In this document: one piece after another, positions 48,545-57,019 of the stretch | How positions within the stretch are numbered: position 1 is the stretch's first letter | Layout: each line of letters begins with the position of its first letter | NCBI RefSeq assembly: GCF_001598475.1 | Contig: NZ_BCZA01000010.1 | Coordinates: 1 to 64,000, forward strand | From: Pantoea agglomerans NBRC 102470 | GTDB taxonomy: Bacteria > Pseudomonadota > Gammaproteobacteria > Enterobacterales > Enterobacteriaceae | Reading direction: 5' to 3' | Length of the DNA stretch: 64,000 nt | Position numbers and translations under genes: made by a program | Notes under the pieces: model-generated | What the model was told of the DNA's origin: nothing | The model's input: only the letters and a program-made list of their open reading frames with translations | Databases searched by the model: none

Positions 48545-49660
48545 ATGTTTCACCTGATTTTCAGCTTACCCAGCTGGTATGTAATTGCGCGCGTCATTAT
48601 TCCTTTGTCCCTGCCACTGGCTATAAAGATCCTGCTCTCCGCTCTGGTGCTGCTGGCTTCACAATATCTTCTGGTGAGCCGTTTTACCTCGGGCGGGATC
48701 TTCTCCGCTGAAATGCCCCGCATCATCATCATTCTGTTTAACTGGGCGTACAGCACAGTGCTGCTGCTGGCGCTGCTTCAGATGCTGATGGATGCGGTCA
48801 TGCTGATTGCCCTGCTGTTGCGTCATCCGCTGGAGCTGGTTCCCGGTGTTCGCTATCTGGCCGTTGTGCTGGCGATGGGGCTGGCTGCCTTTGGCGTTCA
48901 GCAGGCGATACGCGTGCCGCCGGTCAAAGATGTGACTCTTGCGCTGCCCAACCTGCCCGCTGAGTTCGATGGCTATCAGCTGCTGCAGCTGACCGACCTG
49001 CATATCACCCGGTTGTTTAATGCGGCCTGGACCGCCGCAATGGTTGAACGGGCAATGTCTCTCAAAGCCGATCTGATTGTGGTCACAGGCGATGTGATCG
49101 ATGGCAGCCTGGCGCATCGGCGGCAGGACGTTGCGCCGCTGCGCGGGCTGGCAGCGCCTGACGGCGTATGGGCTATCACCGGCAACCACGAATATTTCTT
49201 CCATCAGGCAATCTGGACGGCGCATCTGGCCTCACTGGGTCTGCAACCTCTGCTCAACAGCCATACCGTGATCCAGCGCGGAACCGCAAAGCTGGTGATT
49301 GCCGGCCTGCCGGACGCCTCCGCACCCGGCAGAAACGCGGTCGGCCCGGATCTGGCCCGCGCGCTGGAACAGGCACCTGAAAACGCGCCGGTAATCCTGC
49401 TGGATCACCAGCCACGCAATGCACGCCAGAACGCAGCGCAGGGCGTGGATGTGCAGCTCTCAGGACATACACATGGCGGCCTGATTATCGGGCTGGACAG
49501 GCTGTTTGCTAAACCCAACGCCGGGTTTGTTTCCGGGCTTTATCAGGTCGGCGGAATGCAGCTCTATGTGAATAACGGCACGGCACTCTGGCCAGGCATG
49601 GCGGTGAGGCTGGGTCGTCCCTCAGAACTCACCCGGATTACCCTTCGCCGCCAGCCGTAA
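48545..49660 (+). CDS. membrane-anchored metallophosphoesterase, YkuE/YaeI-like
   Basis: A 371-residue protein with four or five hydrophobic N-terminal segments (up to about residue 120) and a C-terminal calcineurin-like phosphoesterase domain. Metal motifs in order: TDLHI (near 151), VTGDVID (near 180), TGNHEYFF (near 213), LLDHQP and SGHTHGG (near 317). Relatives hydrolyse lipid-linked phosphates or UDP-diacylglucosamine-like substrates; the true substrate here is unknown. A 237-nt gap separates it from ydeP. Confidence 0.85.
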   Translation: MFHLIFSLPSWYVIARVIIPLSLPLAIKILLSALVLLASQYLLVSRFTSGGIFSAEMPRIIIILFNWAYSTVLLLALLQMLMDAVMLIALLLRHPLELVPGVRYLAVVLAMGLAAFGVQQAIRVPPVKDVTLALPNLPAEFDGYQLLQLTDLHITRLFNAAWTAAMVERAMSLKADLIVVTGDVIDGSLAHRRQDVAPLRGLAAPDGVWAITGNHEYFFHQAIWTAHLASLGLQPLLNSHTVIQRGTAKLVIAGLPDASAPGRNAVGPDLARALEQAPENAPVILLDHQPRNARQNAAQGVDVQLSGHTHGGLIIGLDRLFAKPNAGFVSGLYQVGGMQLYVNNGTALWPGMAVRLGRPSELTRITLRRQP

Positions 49661-49737
49661 TCGCGTAACAAAATGGCGTCAGGAAAGTGCGGTTTTCGCA
49701 GGTGTGCATAAGATTGAGTGAGACAAAGGAGATCACC

Positions 49738-50538
49738 ATGACGATGTTATGTACCGCCTGCGGAACAGCTTATCCCGCTCATTCCACTCATCAGCACTGT
49801 AAAATCTGTGATGATGAACGCCAGTACGTTCCAGCCGCCGGTCAGCGCTGGATCGCGTTTGATGAACTGCGCGCCAGCCACGCCAATAAGTGGACGGCTC
49901 ACAGCGATGCGCTGTTAAGTCTTAAAACCGTGCCTGAGTTTGCTATCAACCAGCGCGCTTTTCTGCTGCGCACGCCGCATGGCAACGTACTGTGGGACTG
50001 CATTGCCAACCTTGATGATGCCACCTACACGCTGATCGCGGCGCTGGGCGGCATTGATGCTATCGCGATTTCACATCCGCACTACTACACCACCATGCAG
50101 GAGTGGGCTGAAGCGTTTAATGCGCCCATTCATCTGCACGCCCGGGATCGCCAATGGATTGTGCGGAAGAGTCCGCATATCCAGTTATGGCAGGGCGAGT
50201 CGCTGACGCTGATGCCCTCTGTGACGCTGTTACGGCTGGGCGGCCATTTTCCCGGCGGCAGCGTGCTGCACTGGGACGAAGGTGATGGGATGATTCTGGC
50301 GGGTGATATTATCCAGGTCACGCCGGGTGCGCATGGCGTGTCGTTTATGTGGAGCTACCCGAATATGCTGCCGCTGTCAGCCGCTACGGTAGGCGACATA
50401 CTGCATAGGCTCTCCGGCGTGACATTCGGGCAACTGTATGGCGCGTTTGAAGGGCAGGATATCCATCAGCAGGCAAAAGAGAAGGTGATGCGGTCGGGAG
50501 AGAAGTATCTGGCCTGTCTGCAGGATCATCAGGCGTAG
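49738..50538 (+). CDS. MBL-fold hydrolase with N-terminal zinc ribbon
   Basis: A 266-residue protein. The first 25 residues hold a zinc ribbon (LCTACGTAYP, HCKICDDE). The metallo-beta-lactamase-like domain follows with the degenerate metal motif SHPHYYTT in place of HxHxDH, then LGGHFPGGSV and LAGDIIQV. The Asp-His of the usual metal site is replaced, so metal binding may be reduced. ATG at 49738 follows AAGGAG. A hairpin terminator lies downstream. Function unknown. Confidence 0.78.
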   Translation: MTMLCTACGTAYPAHSTHQHCKICDDERQYVPAAGQRWIAFDELRASHANKWTAHSDALLSLKTVPEFAINQRAFLLRTPHGNVLWDCIANLDDATYTLIAALGGIDAIAISHPHYYTTMQEWAEAFNAPIHLHARDRQWIVRKSPHIQLWQGESLTLMPSVTLLRLGGHFPGGSVLHWDEGDGMILAGDIIQVTPGAHGVSFMWSYPNMLPLSAATVGDILHRLSGVTFGQLYGAFEGQDIHQQAKEKVMRSGEKYLACLQDHQA

Positions 50539-50562
50539 CGCGGAATAAATGCTGAGAAGAGA

Positions 50563-50587
50563 ACAGCCGCCCACAGGCGGCTGTTTA
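50563..50587. terminator. bidirectional terminator, MBL / chemoreceptor genes
   Basis: ACAGCCGCC-CACA-GGCGGCTGT, a perfect 9-bp stem between convergent genes, followed by TTAA on the plus strand. Confidence 0.7.
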
Positions 50588-50593
50588 ACACCA

Positions 50594-52519
50594 TTATGCG
50601 GTCTGGAACACCGCAACCATCGTACGTAACTGCCCTGCGCGCGCGGCGAGTTCATCAGCTGAGGAGGCCGACTCTTCTACCAGCACGGCGTTCTGCTGCG
50701 TCACCTGATCCATCTGGTTCACCGCAATATTGACCTGCGAGATGCCACTGCTCTGCTCTTCGGATGAAGAAGTGATGTCGCGCATCAGCTGAGAGGTCTG
50801 TTCAATGGCGCTGACGCTCTGTTTCACCTTATCGCCTGCGTTCTGCGCCATGGCGATCCCTTCCTGCGCGTGGCCGACTGACTGCTCAATCAGACCCTTG
50901 ATCTCTTTAGCTGCACTGGCTGAACGTTGTGCCAGTGCCCGCACTTCCGACGCGACGACCGCAAAACCTTTACCCTGCTCACCGGCGCGTGCCGCTTCAA
51001 CGGCCGCATTCAGTGCCAGAATGTTGGTCTGGAAGGCGATACTGTCGATCACCGAGGTAATCTCTTCAATTTTACCTGAGCTGCCACGAATTTTGTGCAT
51101 GGTCTCCATCACCGAATCCATTGCTGCACCACTGGAGAGTGCAGCCTGCGTGGCAGATTCTGCACGGGCAGAGGCAAAGCGCGTGTTATCCGCGTTCTGC
51201 TGAATGATTGCCGCCAGCTGCTCCATGCTGGCAGCCGTTTCAGCCAGTGAAGCCGCCTGTTGCTCGGTGCGCGACGACAGATCGCCATTGCCACGGGCAA
51301 TCTCTTCTGAGGAGTTGGCGATGGTAGCCGCGTTACCTTTGATATCCGACACCAGCTGAGCAAGACGCTGCTGCATCCGCATCAGTGCATTCAGCAGCTC
51401 AGCCATCTCATTGCTGCCGGAAACGTTCAGCTGTGCCGTCAGATCGCCCGCCGCGACGCGGCTGGCAACTTCGACCGCTTCTTTAACCGGACGGGTCACT
51501 GAACGGGTAATCATGACGGCCAGCAGAATGGCCAGCAGCGCGACAGCAAACAGACCTGCCAGTAACAGATACTGTCCCTGACGACGCTCATCAATTTGCG
51601 ATAGCAGTAATCCCTGCAGTCGATCGCTGCTCTGATTACCCAGCATGCCGTAGCGGTTAATCGCCTCAGTTAAGACCCGCACGTATTCAACCGGCGTAAT
51701 GCTGACCTGTCCGGTTACGATAGCGCCTTCAGCCAGTTGCAATGCACTCAGGGCCTGCTGTTTCGCATTCTGCGCCAGATCACCAAAGGTCGCTTTGAGA
51801 TCCGGTTCAATCATAAACACCTTATCCATATTGCTGCTGAACTGCGACAGTGCCGTTTTGCCATTATCAAGCTGAAATGCCAGACGACTACGCTCGGCAT
51901 CAGATACTTTACCGCTGGCAATCAGCGAGGCACCATTGCCGCGAATCTGACCCAGCGTTTCAGTGAGCAGCGGCAGGCGACTAAAGATACTCACGATCAG
52001 CTGGTAGGTATTTAAATCGGCATCCAGTGAAAGTTGATAAAAATCCAGCACATCCTGATTGGTGTCCAGCAGCACCTGAATCAGATGAGTATGATTCGTC
52101 AGGCTGCTCGCCAGCGTCAGTCGGCCGCCATTGAGGTCCTCCTGTAACTGACGCCACTCCTGATTAACCTGCTCAAGGCGCTTTAATGGCTGCGCCTGCT
52201 CATCGCTTTGGCGCAAATCGGCAGCAATGCTCTCAGACAGACTATTAATCTGGGCCACTAATGCCATACGCGGCGGGTTATCTGGTTTATTCTGGCCAAT
52301 TGCGATTGCGCTTTCAGCCCGATGACGCTGTAGCAGGTTAAGTAACTGAAGAACTTTTTTCTCAACCGGAATCCCGGTGAGCTCAACTTTCTTTGTATCG
52401 ATAAGCTGGTTGCCCGTCTGAATAAACAGAAAGGTGGGTAAAATAAACAGCACCAGCGCAAAGGATCCGAGTAACAGGAATTTCGCTGGCAAATTAATCC
52501 GGTCGAGTATTTTTTTCAT
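50594..52519 (-). CDS. methyl-accepting chemotaxis protein, large helical sensor
   Basis: A 641-residue transmembrane chemoreceptor: membrane segment about 15-33, a long all-helical periplasmic region (about 34-315), second membrane segment about 317-337, HAMP domain about 338-390, and a signalling domain ending the protein with the tip [20 protein letters not shown]. The periplasmic part is about 280 residues, twice that of Tar or Tsr, and partly resembles nitrate-sensing NIT-type helical domains ([12 protein letters not shown]). The protein ends VAVFQTA without the NWETF-type CheR tether. ATG follows GCGGAAAAG. No FliA promoter was found. Confidence 0.9.
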   Translation of the reverse strand: MKKILDRINLPAKFLLLGSFALVLFILPTFLFIQTGNQLIDTKKVELTGIPVEKKVLQLLNLLQRHRAESAIAIGQNKPDNPPRMALVAQINSLSESIAADLRQSDEQAQPLKRLEQVNQEWRQLQEDLNGGRLTLASSLTNHTHLIQVLLDTNQDVLDFYQLSLDADLNTYQLIVSIFSRLPLLTETLGQIRGNGASLIASGKVSDAERSRLAFQLDNGKTALSQFSSNMDKVFMIEPDLKATFGDLAQNAKQQALSALQLAEGAIVTGQVSITPVEYVRVLTEAINRYGMLGNQSSDRLQGLLLSQIDERRQGQYLLLAGLFAVALLAILLAVMITRSVTRPVKEAVEVASRVAAGDLTAQLNVSGSNEMAELLNALMRMQQRLAQLVSDIKGNAATIANSSEEIARGNGDLSSRTEQQAASLAETAASMEQLAAIIQQNADNTRFASARAESATQAALSSGAAMDSVMETMHKIRGSSGKIEEITSVIDSIAFQTNILALNAAVEAARAGEQGKGFAVVASEVRALAQRSASAAKEIKGLIEQSVGHAQEGIAMAQNAGDKVKQSVSAIEQTSQLMRDITSSSEEQSSGISQVNIAVNQMDQVTQQNAVLVEESASSADELAARAGQLRTMVAVFQTA

Positions 52520-53074
52520 TCTTTTCCGCTCTGATGTGTGAGACGTGCAGGTGTGTAGCGCACGAAATAGCTTTCGTAATATTATTTTTACCGTTTCTTT
52601 GACATAGCCAGAGATGCCTCATGCAGCACAATGTCGCTATGAAGAAAGGAGTTTCGTAAAAAAATCAGAAGTACATATAACACGGAAGGGAGTATAGATT
52701 GCGCTGCGTTATTTTACAGTGAATAAAATGACAATATTTACTTCAATATCCGCCTAAGCCAAACTTAAAAAAATACCTTACAAATCATAAAATTGAAATA
52801 AAAACACCTGGCAAAAAGCATTAAGCAACGAGCCTGACTTCAGCGTTATTGTTTTGAAGATAAATAAATTCAAGTTACATCATGAATAGCCGATAACTGA
52901 CATCCTGCCTGTATCTGACTCATTATCACCAGACTATCAAAACAAATATCTACGCCCGGCAAATTCCAATTTAAACCTTATAACCCTAAAGAGTTATTTG
53001 CGATTTTAAAATGAAATCGATTTCATATTATATTTATTTCAGGAAAAGCCGCTTTATTTATTTTGATTTAAGAT
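52520..53074. other. AT-rich intergenic between chemoreceptor genes
   Basis: About 550 nt of strongly AT-rich DNA with no gene. It should hold the promoter of the 641-residue chemoreceptor. A FliA-like -10 element (GCCGATAA, 52889-52896) is on the opposite strand and lacks a good -35. Confidence 0.45.
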
Positions 53075-53101
53075 AAAAAAAGCCCCCACATTGTGGAGGC
53101 C
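53075..53101 (-). terminator. terminator of the second chemoreceptor gene
   Basis: On the minus strand GCCTCCAC-AAT-GTGGGGGC, an 8-bp stem with one G-T pair, followed by seven T. It lies 20 nt after the stop codon. Confidence 0.85.
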
Positions 53102-53121
53102 CTTAAGTTACTGCTCAACTA

Positions 53122-54780
53122 TTAAAAACTTTCCCAGTTCGCCTTAGTCAGGTCGATGGTCTGGTGCTCAGGCTGCTTTGTGTGTAATACCGGACGCCGT
53201 ACTGCAGCGGTCTGCTGCGACTGTACTGCACGGTTATCGCTTTCCAGCTTAAAGGTCGCCACCAGCCCCGACAGCGTTTCTGCCTGCTCCTGCAGCGACT
53301 TAGAGGCGGATGAGGCCTCTTCCACCAGCGAGGCGTTCTGTTGCGTCACTTCATCCATCTGGCCAATGGCCTGATGAACCTGTTCAATGCCTTTACTCTG
53401 CTCAGAGGTAGCCGCCGCAATCTCATTGACCAGATCGGCCACCTGCTGAATCGCCTGACGGACATTTTCACTGTTAGATCCAACGCCGCTGGCCTGCTCT
53501 AAACCGTGCTCGACCTGTGAAACCGATGTTGAGATAAGATCCTTAATTTCACGGGCGGCAGAAGAGGAGCGCTGCGCCAGATTGCGCACTTCAGAGGCAA
53601 CAACGGCGAAGCCGCGACCATGCTCGCCTGCACGCGCTGCCTCGACTGCCGCATTCAGCGCCAGAATATTGGTCTGAAACGCGATGCCTTCAATCAGTCC
53701 GGTAATTTCAGAGATTTTGGCAGAGCTGGCGCGGATTTCATCCATGGTGCTGAGCATCTGCTTCACCGCCGTCCCATTCTGGATTGACATGTGATTCGCG
53801 TTATTTGCCAGGCTGCTGGCCTGTTGCGCACCTTCTGAGTTCTGTCGCACCGTTTCGCTCAGTGTCGCCATGCTGGCTGAGGTTTGCTCCAGTGAAGCCG
53901 CCTGTTCTTCCGTGCGTGCAGAGAGATCTTCGTTGCCCGCCGCTATCTGCGTTGATCCGGTACTCACCGATTGCGCGGCGTGACTGACGGAGAGCAGCGT
54001 GCCGGAAACGCGCGCCAGCAGCTGATTAAATGCCATCGCCGTTTTGCCGATCTCATCCTTACTGCGGACCTCCGCGGTATGAGTCAGGTCGAGGGTATGA
54101 CTCACCTGCGTCATGGTATTGACCATGCCTGAGAGGCTCTTTTTGATGCCGAGAATCACCTTAGTGGAGAAACCGGCCAGTATCAGAATAAGCAGCAGCG
54201 ATCCGCCAGACATCGCCCACAGGGTCTGGCTATAAACGCGCTTGTTCTCCGCCCTGAGCTGTTCGCCAATATCGATATTCAGCTGAATCTGACGAGTGAA
54301 ATCCGCTTCCATCTTACGGGATGCGGCACCAATACCGCCCTCACTCTGCAATAACGGCAGCGTGACCGCATCATTATGGGCGCGTGACGCGGCAAGAAAT
54401 GCCGGCAATGCGCTGCGGACCGCATCCAGATTTTTATAGGCCTGTTCCGTCATCGCTTTGTCTTCATCGTTCGAGATGTCGTTAGCCATGTAGTAATCAT
54501 TGAGCGACTTAATCTGCGTAAGCAGATTCTCAATGCGCTCTTCTGCAGCAGGGAATTTTGCCGCATCGCTGGTGCTGTGGTGGCGATAAAGCGCAATACC
54601 CAACTGATTGGTCACGCTGATCGATTTATTGAGATCGCGAATGCTGGGTATTGCGTTCATCTGTACATATTCAAAGCGGGATTGAAAGCCCGAAATTACT
54701 GATAAAGAGATAATCACCAGCGCAATCAGTGACATTGCAAGCAGTGAGAAAATCAATACCAGACGTTGTGTAATAGTCAT
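53122..54780 (-). CDS. methyl-accepting chemotaxis protein with NWESF tail
   Basis: A 552-residue chemoreceptor of the Tar/Tsr class: membrane segment about 7-29, periplasmic four-helix bundle about 30-190, second membrane segment about 190-212, HAMP, and signalling domain with the tip [20 protein letters not shown]. The C-terminus NWESF is the pentapeptide that tethers CheR and CheB, so it should be a high-abundance type receptor able to help others adapt. ATG at 54780 is preferred; the longer frame runs through the promoter. A perfect FliA promoter lies upstream. Ligand unknown. Confidence 0.93.
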   Translation of the reverse strand: MTITQRLVLIFSLLAMSLIALVIISLSVISGFQSRFEYVQMNAIPSIRDLNKSISVTNQLGIALYRHHSTSDAAKFPAAEERIENLLTQIKSLNDYYMANDISNDEDKAMTEQAYKNLDAVRSALPAFLAASRAHNDAVTLPLLQSEGGIGAASRKMEADFTRQIQLNIDIGEQLRAENKRVYSQTLWAMSGGSLLLILILAGFSTKVILGIKKSLSGMVNTMTQVSHTLDLTHTAEVRSKDEIGKTAMAFNQLLARVSGTLLSVSHAAQSVSTGSTQIAAGNEDLSARTEEQAASLEQTSASMATLSETVRQNSEGAQQASSLANNANHMSIQNGTAVKQMLSTMDEIRASSAKISEITGLIEGIAFQTNILALNAAVEAARAGEHGRGFAVVASEVRNLAQRSSSAAREIKDLISTSVSQVEHGLEQASGVGSNSENVRQAIQQVADLVNEIAAATSEQSKGIEQVHQAIGQMDEVTQQNASLVEEASSASKSLQEQAETLSGLVATFKLESDNRAVQSQQTAAVRRPVLHTKQPEHQTIDLTKANWESF

Positions 54781-54835
54781 ACTTGCCCCCGGCAAAAAAA
54801 GAATAATCTGGACATAATTTAAAGTTGGATCGTTC

Positions 54836-54862
54836 TTATCGGCTCTTGTCTGCAGGGCTTTA
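54836..54862 (-). promoter_or_regulatory. sigma-28 (FliA) promoter of the NWESF chemoreceptor
   Basis: On the minus strand TAAA-N15-GCCGATAA, an exact match to the flagellar class 3 consensus in both boxes and spacing. Transcription would start about 45-50 nt before the ATG at 54780. It also shows that longer in-frame starts (to 54930) are wrong. Confidence 0.9.
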
Positions 54863-55422
54863 ATTAAGCATGGCGAATATATTTTTTTATTTTTCCTTGC
54901 GAATGGTACAGAGTGAACTAGCCAGAACACTACTCTGCCATTTATTCATTTTTATTTTGACACACCTTTTTACATCTCATCATCTGAGATAAATTTGCCA
55001 CATCTCCTGTCAGAAGATTTCCACTGCCGGATGGTCACAATGAAGCGGAAGCAGCCATTCATTTGGATCTGATAATTAGCCCGCTAATTCAACAGCGATG
55101 CTGACGATAATTGTTAAGGAGAAGGCGATTTAAATTCGTGGGATACCGTCGCAGACGCAGCAAAGGCAGGGCTTGTAAAGCTGAAGAGCTGAAGGGGTGA
55201 AAAACCAGCATGACAGTCTGTCATCAGATTTTCTGATAAGAGGATGACTGGCTACCTGTCAGATAACAGGCGACGGTGGGAGATTTTAGCCTTTTGTGTC
55301 AGGGCCAGATTAAATCAGTGAAATCGCTGGCGGAATGCTGAATCTGGTCTATGCTCACTGGCCCGACCAGGCTTTAGTCTGTTGGGTAGCAATAACGCTT
55401 AAAATAAAAAAAGGTAGTCGTC
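54863..55422. other. intergenic with a palindrome
   Basis: About 560 nt without a gene. ATGACAG-T-CTGTCAT at 55210-55224 is a perfect interrupted palindrome about 200 nt before the next gene and could be an operator. No promoter is certain. Confidence 0.4.
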
Positions 55423-55752
55423 ATGGATTTAGCCACATTTGAAACCAGAACCGGTCTTTGGCCACACATGCAGTTTACGGATGTTGAATATGAAGTGTGC
55501 AGCGCAGGTGTAGAGATCTATGCCATTGATGTCAGTCGTCAGACCAAGAGCAAGCTATTTATCTGTCGTGTCACCAACGAGCAGCAGGCAGCGTCGCTAA
55601 CGGCACAGTTCAAAGAGTGGTTGCCGAAGTTAAAGCTTAAAAAACGCAAAGTCGCATTGAATCTGGCGCGCATGGCGTGCGAGAAGAGCTTCCCCGCGAA
55701 TCCTAAATTCCAGGATCGGTCTGACATGCGTCGGAACACATCCAGGCTCTGA
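55423..55752 (+). CDS. uncharacterised small protein
   Basis: A 109-residue soluble protein, acidic at first (MDLATFETRTGLWPHMQFTD) and very basic at the end (LPKLKLKKRKVALNLARM and following). No signal peptide, membrane segment or known motif. ATG follows AAGGTAG at good spacing and a hairpin lies after the stop, so it looks expressed. I do not recognise the family. The basic tail could bind nucleic acid, but that is a guess. Confidence 0.6.
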   Translation: MDLATFETRTGLWPHMQFTDVEYEVCSAGVEIYAIDVSRQTKSKLFICRVTNEQQAASLTAQFKEWLPKLKLKKRKVALNLARMACEKSFPANPKFQDRSDMRRNTSRL

Positions 55753-55759
55753 TGCCTGC

Positions 55760-55793
55760 TTCAGCCTGTATCTGTTACAGCAGTCAGGCTGAA
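55760..55793. terminator. hairpin between convergent genes
   Basis: TTCAGCCTG (55760-55768) and CAGGCTGAA (55785-55793) are exact complements with a 16-nt loop. It separates the uncharacterised gene from the LexA-box gene. T-runs are short. Confidence 0.6.
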
Positions 55794-55827
55794 ACCCTTT
55801 CTTATCCTGTCTGCGCTGCGGCACGTT

Positions 55828-56061
55828 TTAATCACGCGCCGCAGGCACACGGAACAGTCGACATTCCCCGGGCTCAATTGAGATATCACTGAAAGTCGTG
55901 ATATGCATCTCTATCCAGGTATTCGCGGCCCGAAGCGTGTGAGGTGATTTGCGTTGTTCCAGTTCAGCCACAAAATCCCGGGTACTCACTGTGCACTGAC
56001 CGGTATCATCCCGCCTCACCGCCTCTTTGAATGCTGACCAGACCTCATCATCCTGTGACAT
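55828..56061 (-). CDS. small LexA-controlled protein of unknown function
   Basis: A 77-residue soluble protein beginning MSQDDEVWSAFKEAVRR. The middle, TVSTRDFVAELEQRKSPHTL, could form a helix-turn-helix-like unit, and the end is ECRLFRVPAARD. No membrane segment or Cys motif. The start ATG at 56061 follows GGGGTAG; the longer frame (to 56190) would put the LexA box inside coding sequence and is rejected. A perfect LexA box overlaps the predicted -10, so it should be induced by DNA damage. I do not recognise the family; a small regulator or inhibitor is possible. Confidence 0.65.
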   Translation of the reverse strand: MSQDDEVWSAFKEAVRRDDTGQCTVSTRDFVAELEQRKSPHTLRAANTWIEMHITTFSDISIEPGECRLFRVPAARD

Positions 56062-56095
56062 CTCTACCCCACACCGGCTCTCAATCGATAACATG

Positions 56096-56111
56096 CTGTA
56101 TATATAAACAG
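56096..56111 (-). promoter_or_regulatory. LexA (SOS) box
   Basis: CTGTATATATAAACAG has the exact CTGT-N8-ACAG form with an AT-rich centre. On the minus strand a -35 TTGACC lies 17 nt before a weak -10 TACTGT that overlaps the box, the usual layout for SOS repression. The box ends 34 nt before the start codon. Confidence 0.88.
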
Positions 56112-56374
56112 TACAATTATTCGCTTTAAGGGTCAAGTCTGCTCTGTTTACCAGTCTCAGATCGCTAAGCAATGGCTTAATTGTGGCCATTTATAGCAGA
56201 AGCAGCAGCCGAAACAGGACTTTAATCCTAATCTTAGAAATCGTTTTCATATCTGATTAAAGTATTGATTTAAATAGCCATTGAATATTGTTAGCTTTTT
56301 AATTGTTTGATATCTAATTAAAAAAAGAGTTAACCGTAGCGGCATAAACATCGTTTTTGCCCTATCTTTGAATG

Positions 56375-56452
56375 GCTCTGTAATGAAATCCACTTCTTTT
56401 ACAGAGCGATCTGACTCCTACCCTTGCCCCCTTTTACAGGGGGCACTTTTTT
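56375..56452 (+). ncRNA. candidate small RNA with intrinsic terminator
   Basis: A first hairpin GCTCTGTAA/TTACAGAGC (56375-56383 with 56399-56407, 15-nt loop) is followed by a short single-stranded stretch and a terminator TGCCCCC-TTTTACA-GGGGGCA with a T-run to 56452. No open frame with a ribosome site lies here. This is the typical layout of a Hfq-type small RNA. The 5' end and promoter are not determined. Confidence 0.5.
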
Positions 56453-56798
56453 CAGATAAGGCAGATATCAACATCTGATTGTCTCTGCAGACCGACAACG
56501 TTCATGCGTTGCTGACTACTGTGCTGATGACGTTAAGGGAGTGTCTGGAAAAGTGGTTGATTTGTAACCTGATAATTCATTGGTTGTGCTGACATCGCCT
56601 GAAGCCTGAAACAGTGGATTGAATCTCAAAACAATTTTCCGAAATAGCAAATAAACGGATTTTTACCCGCTTAAAAGCCTCGCCAGAATGACGTGGTAAG
56701 GAGAATAAAAAGTGCGTAATAATCTGGCAATATCAGATTGACCAGCGCCTCACCAGGGATGCTGTAACGTTATAATAATGCGCTATATCTGCTGTTCG

Positions 56799-56825
56799 CC
56801 CCCGATTTTATGGGGGTTTTTCTTT
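56799..56825 (+). terminator. second intrinsic terminator in the gene-free stretch
   Basis: CCCCC (56799-56803) pairs with GGGGG (56812-56816), followed by TTTTTCTTTT. No gene lies between it and the terminator at 56452. It may end another short RNA. The whole stretch 56112-57019 otherwise holds nothing recognised. Confidence 0.65.
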
Positions 56826-57019
56826 TCCCTTCATTTCTATGCCCGGTTATTGCCGCACTGCGATCTGATGTCCTGATTGTCGAATCCTTTAGTACTACCT
56901 GAATCTACGATTAAATTAATGCTGCAAATATAACGGCATAATGGTCGTAGTTGTGCCCTTAACCAGCAATATTTCTGTGATATGTTTAATCAGTAACTTT
57001 CTGCCACGTGAGTCTGATT

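Noticed and set aside
52889-52896. GCCGATAA as a second FliA promoter on the plus strand
   Set aside because: The -35 is TCAA rather than TAAA and no plus-strand gene follows for more than 2 kb.
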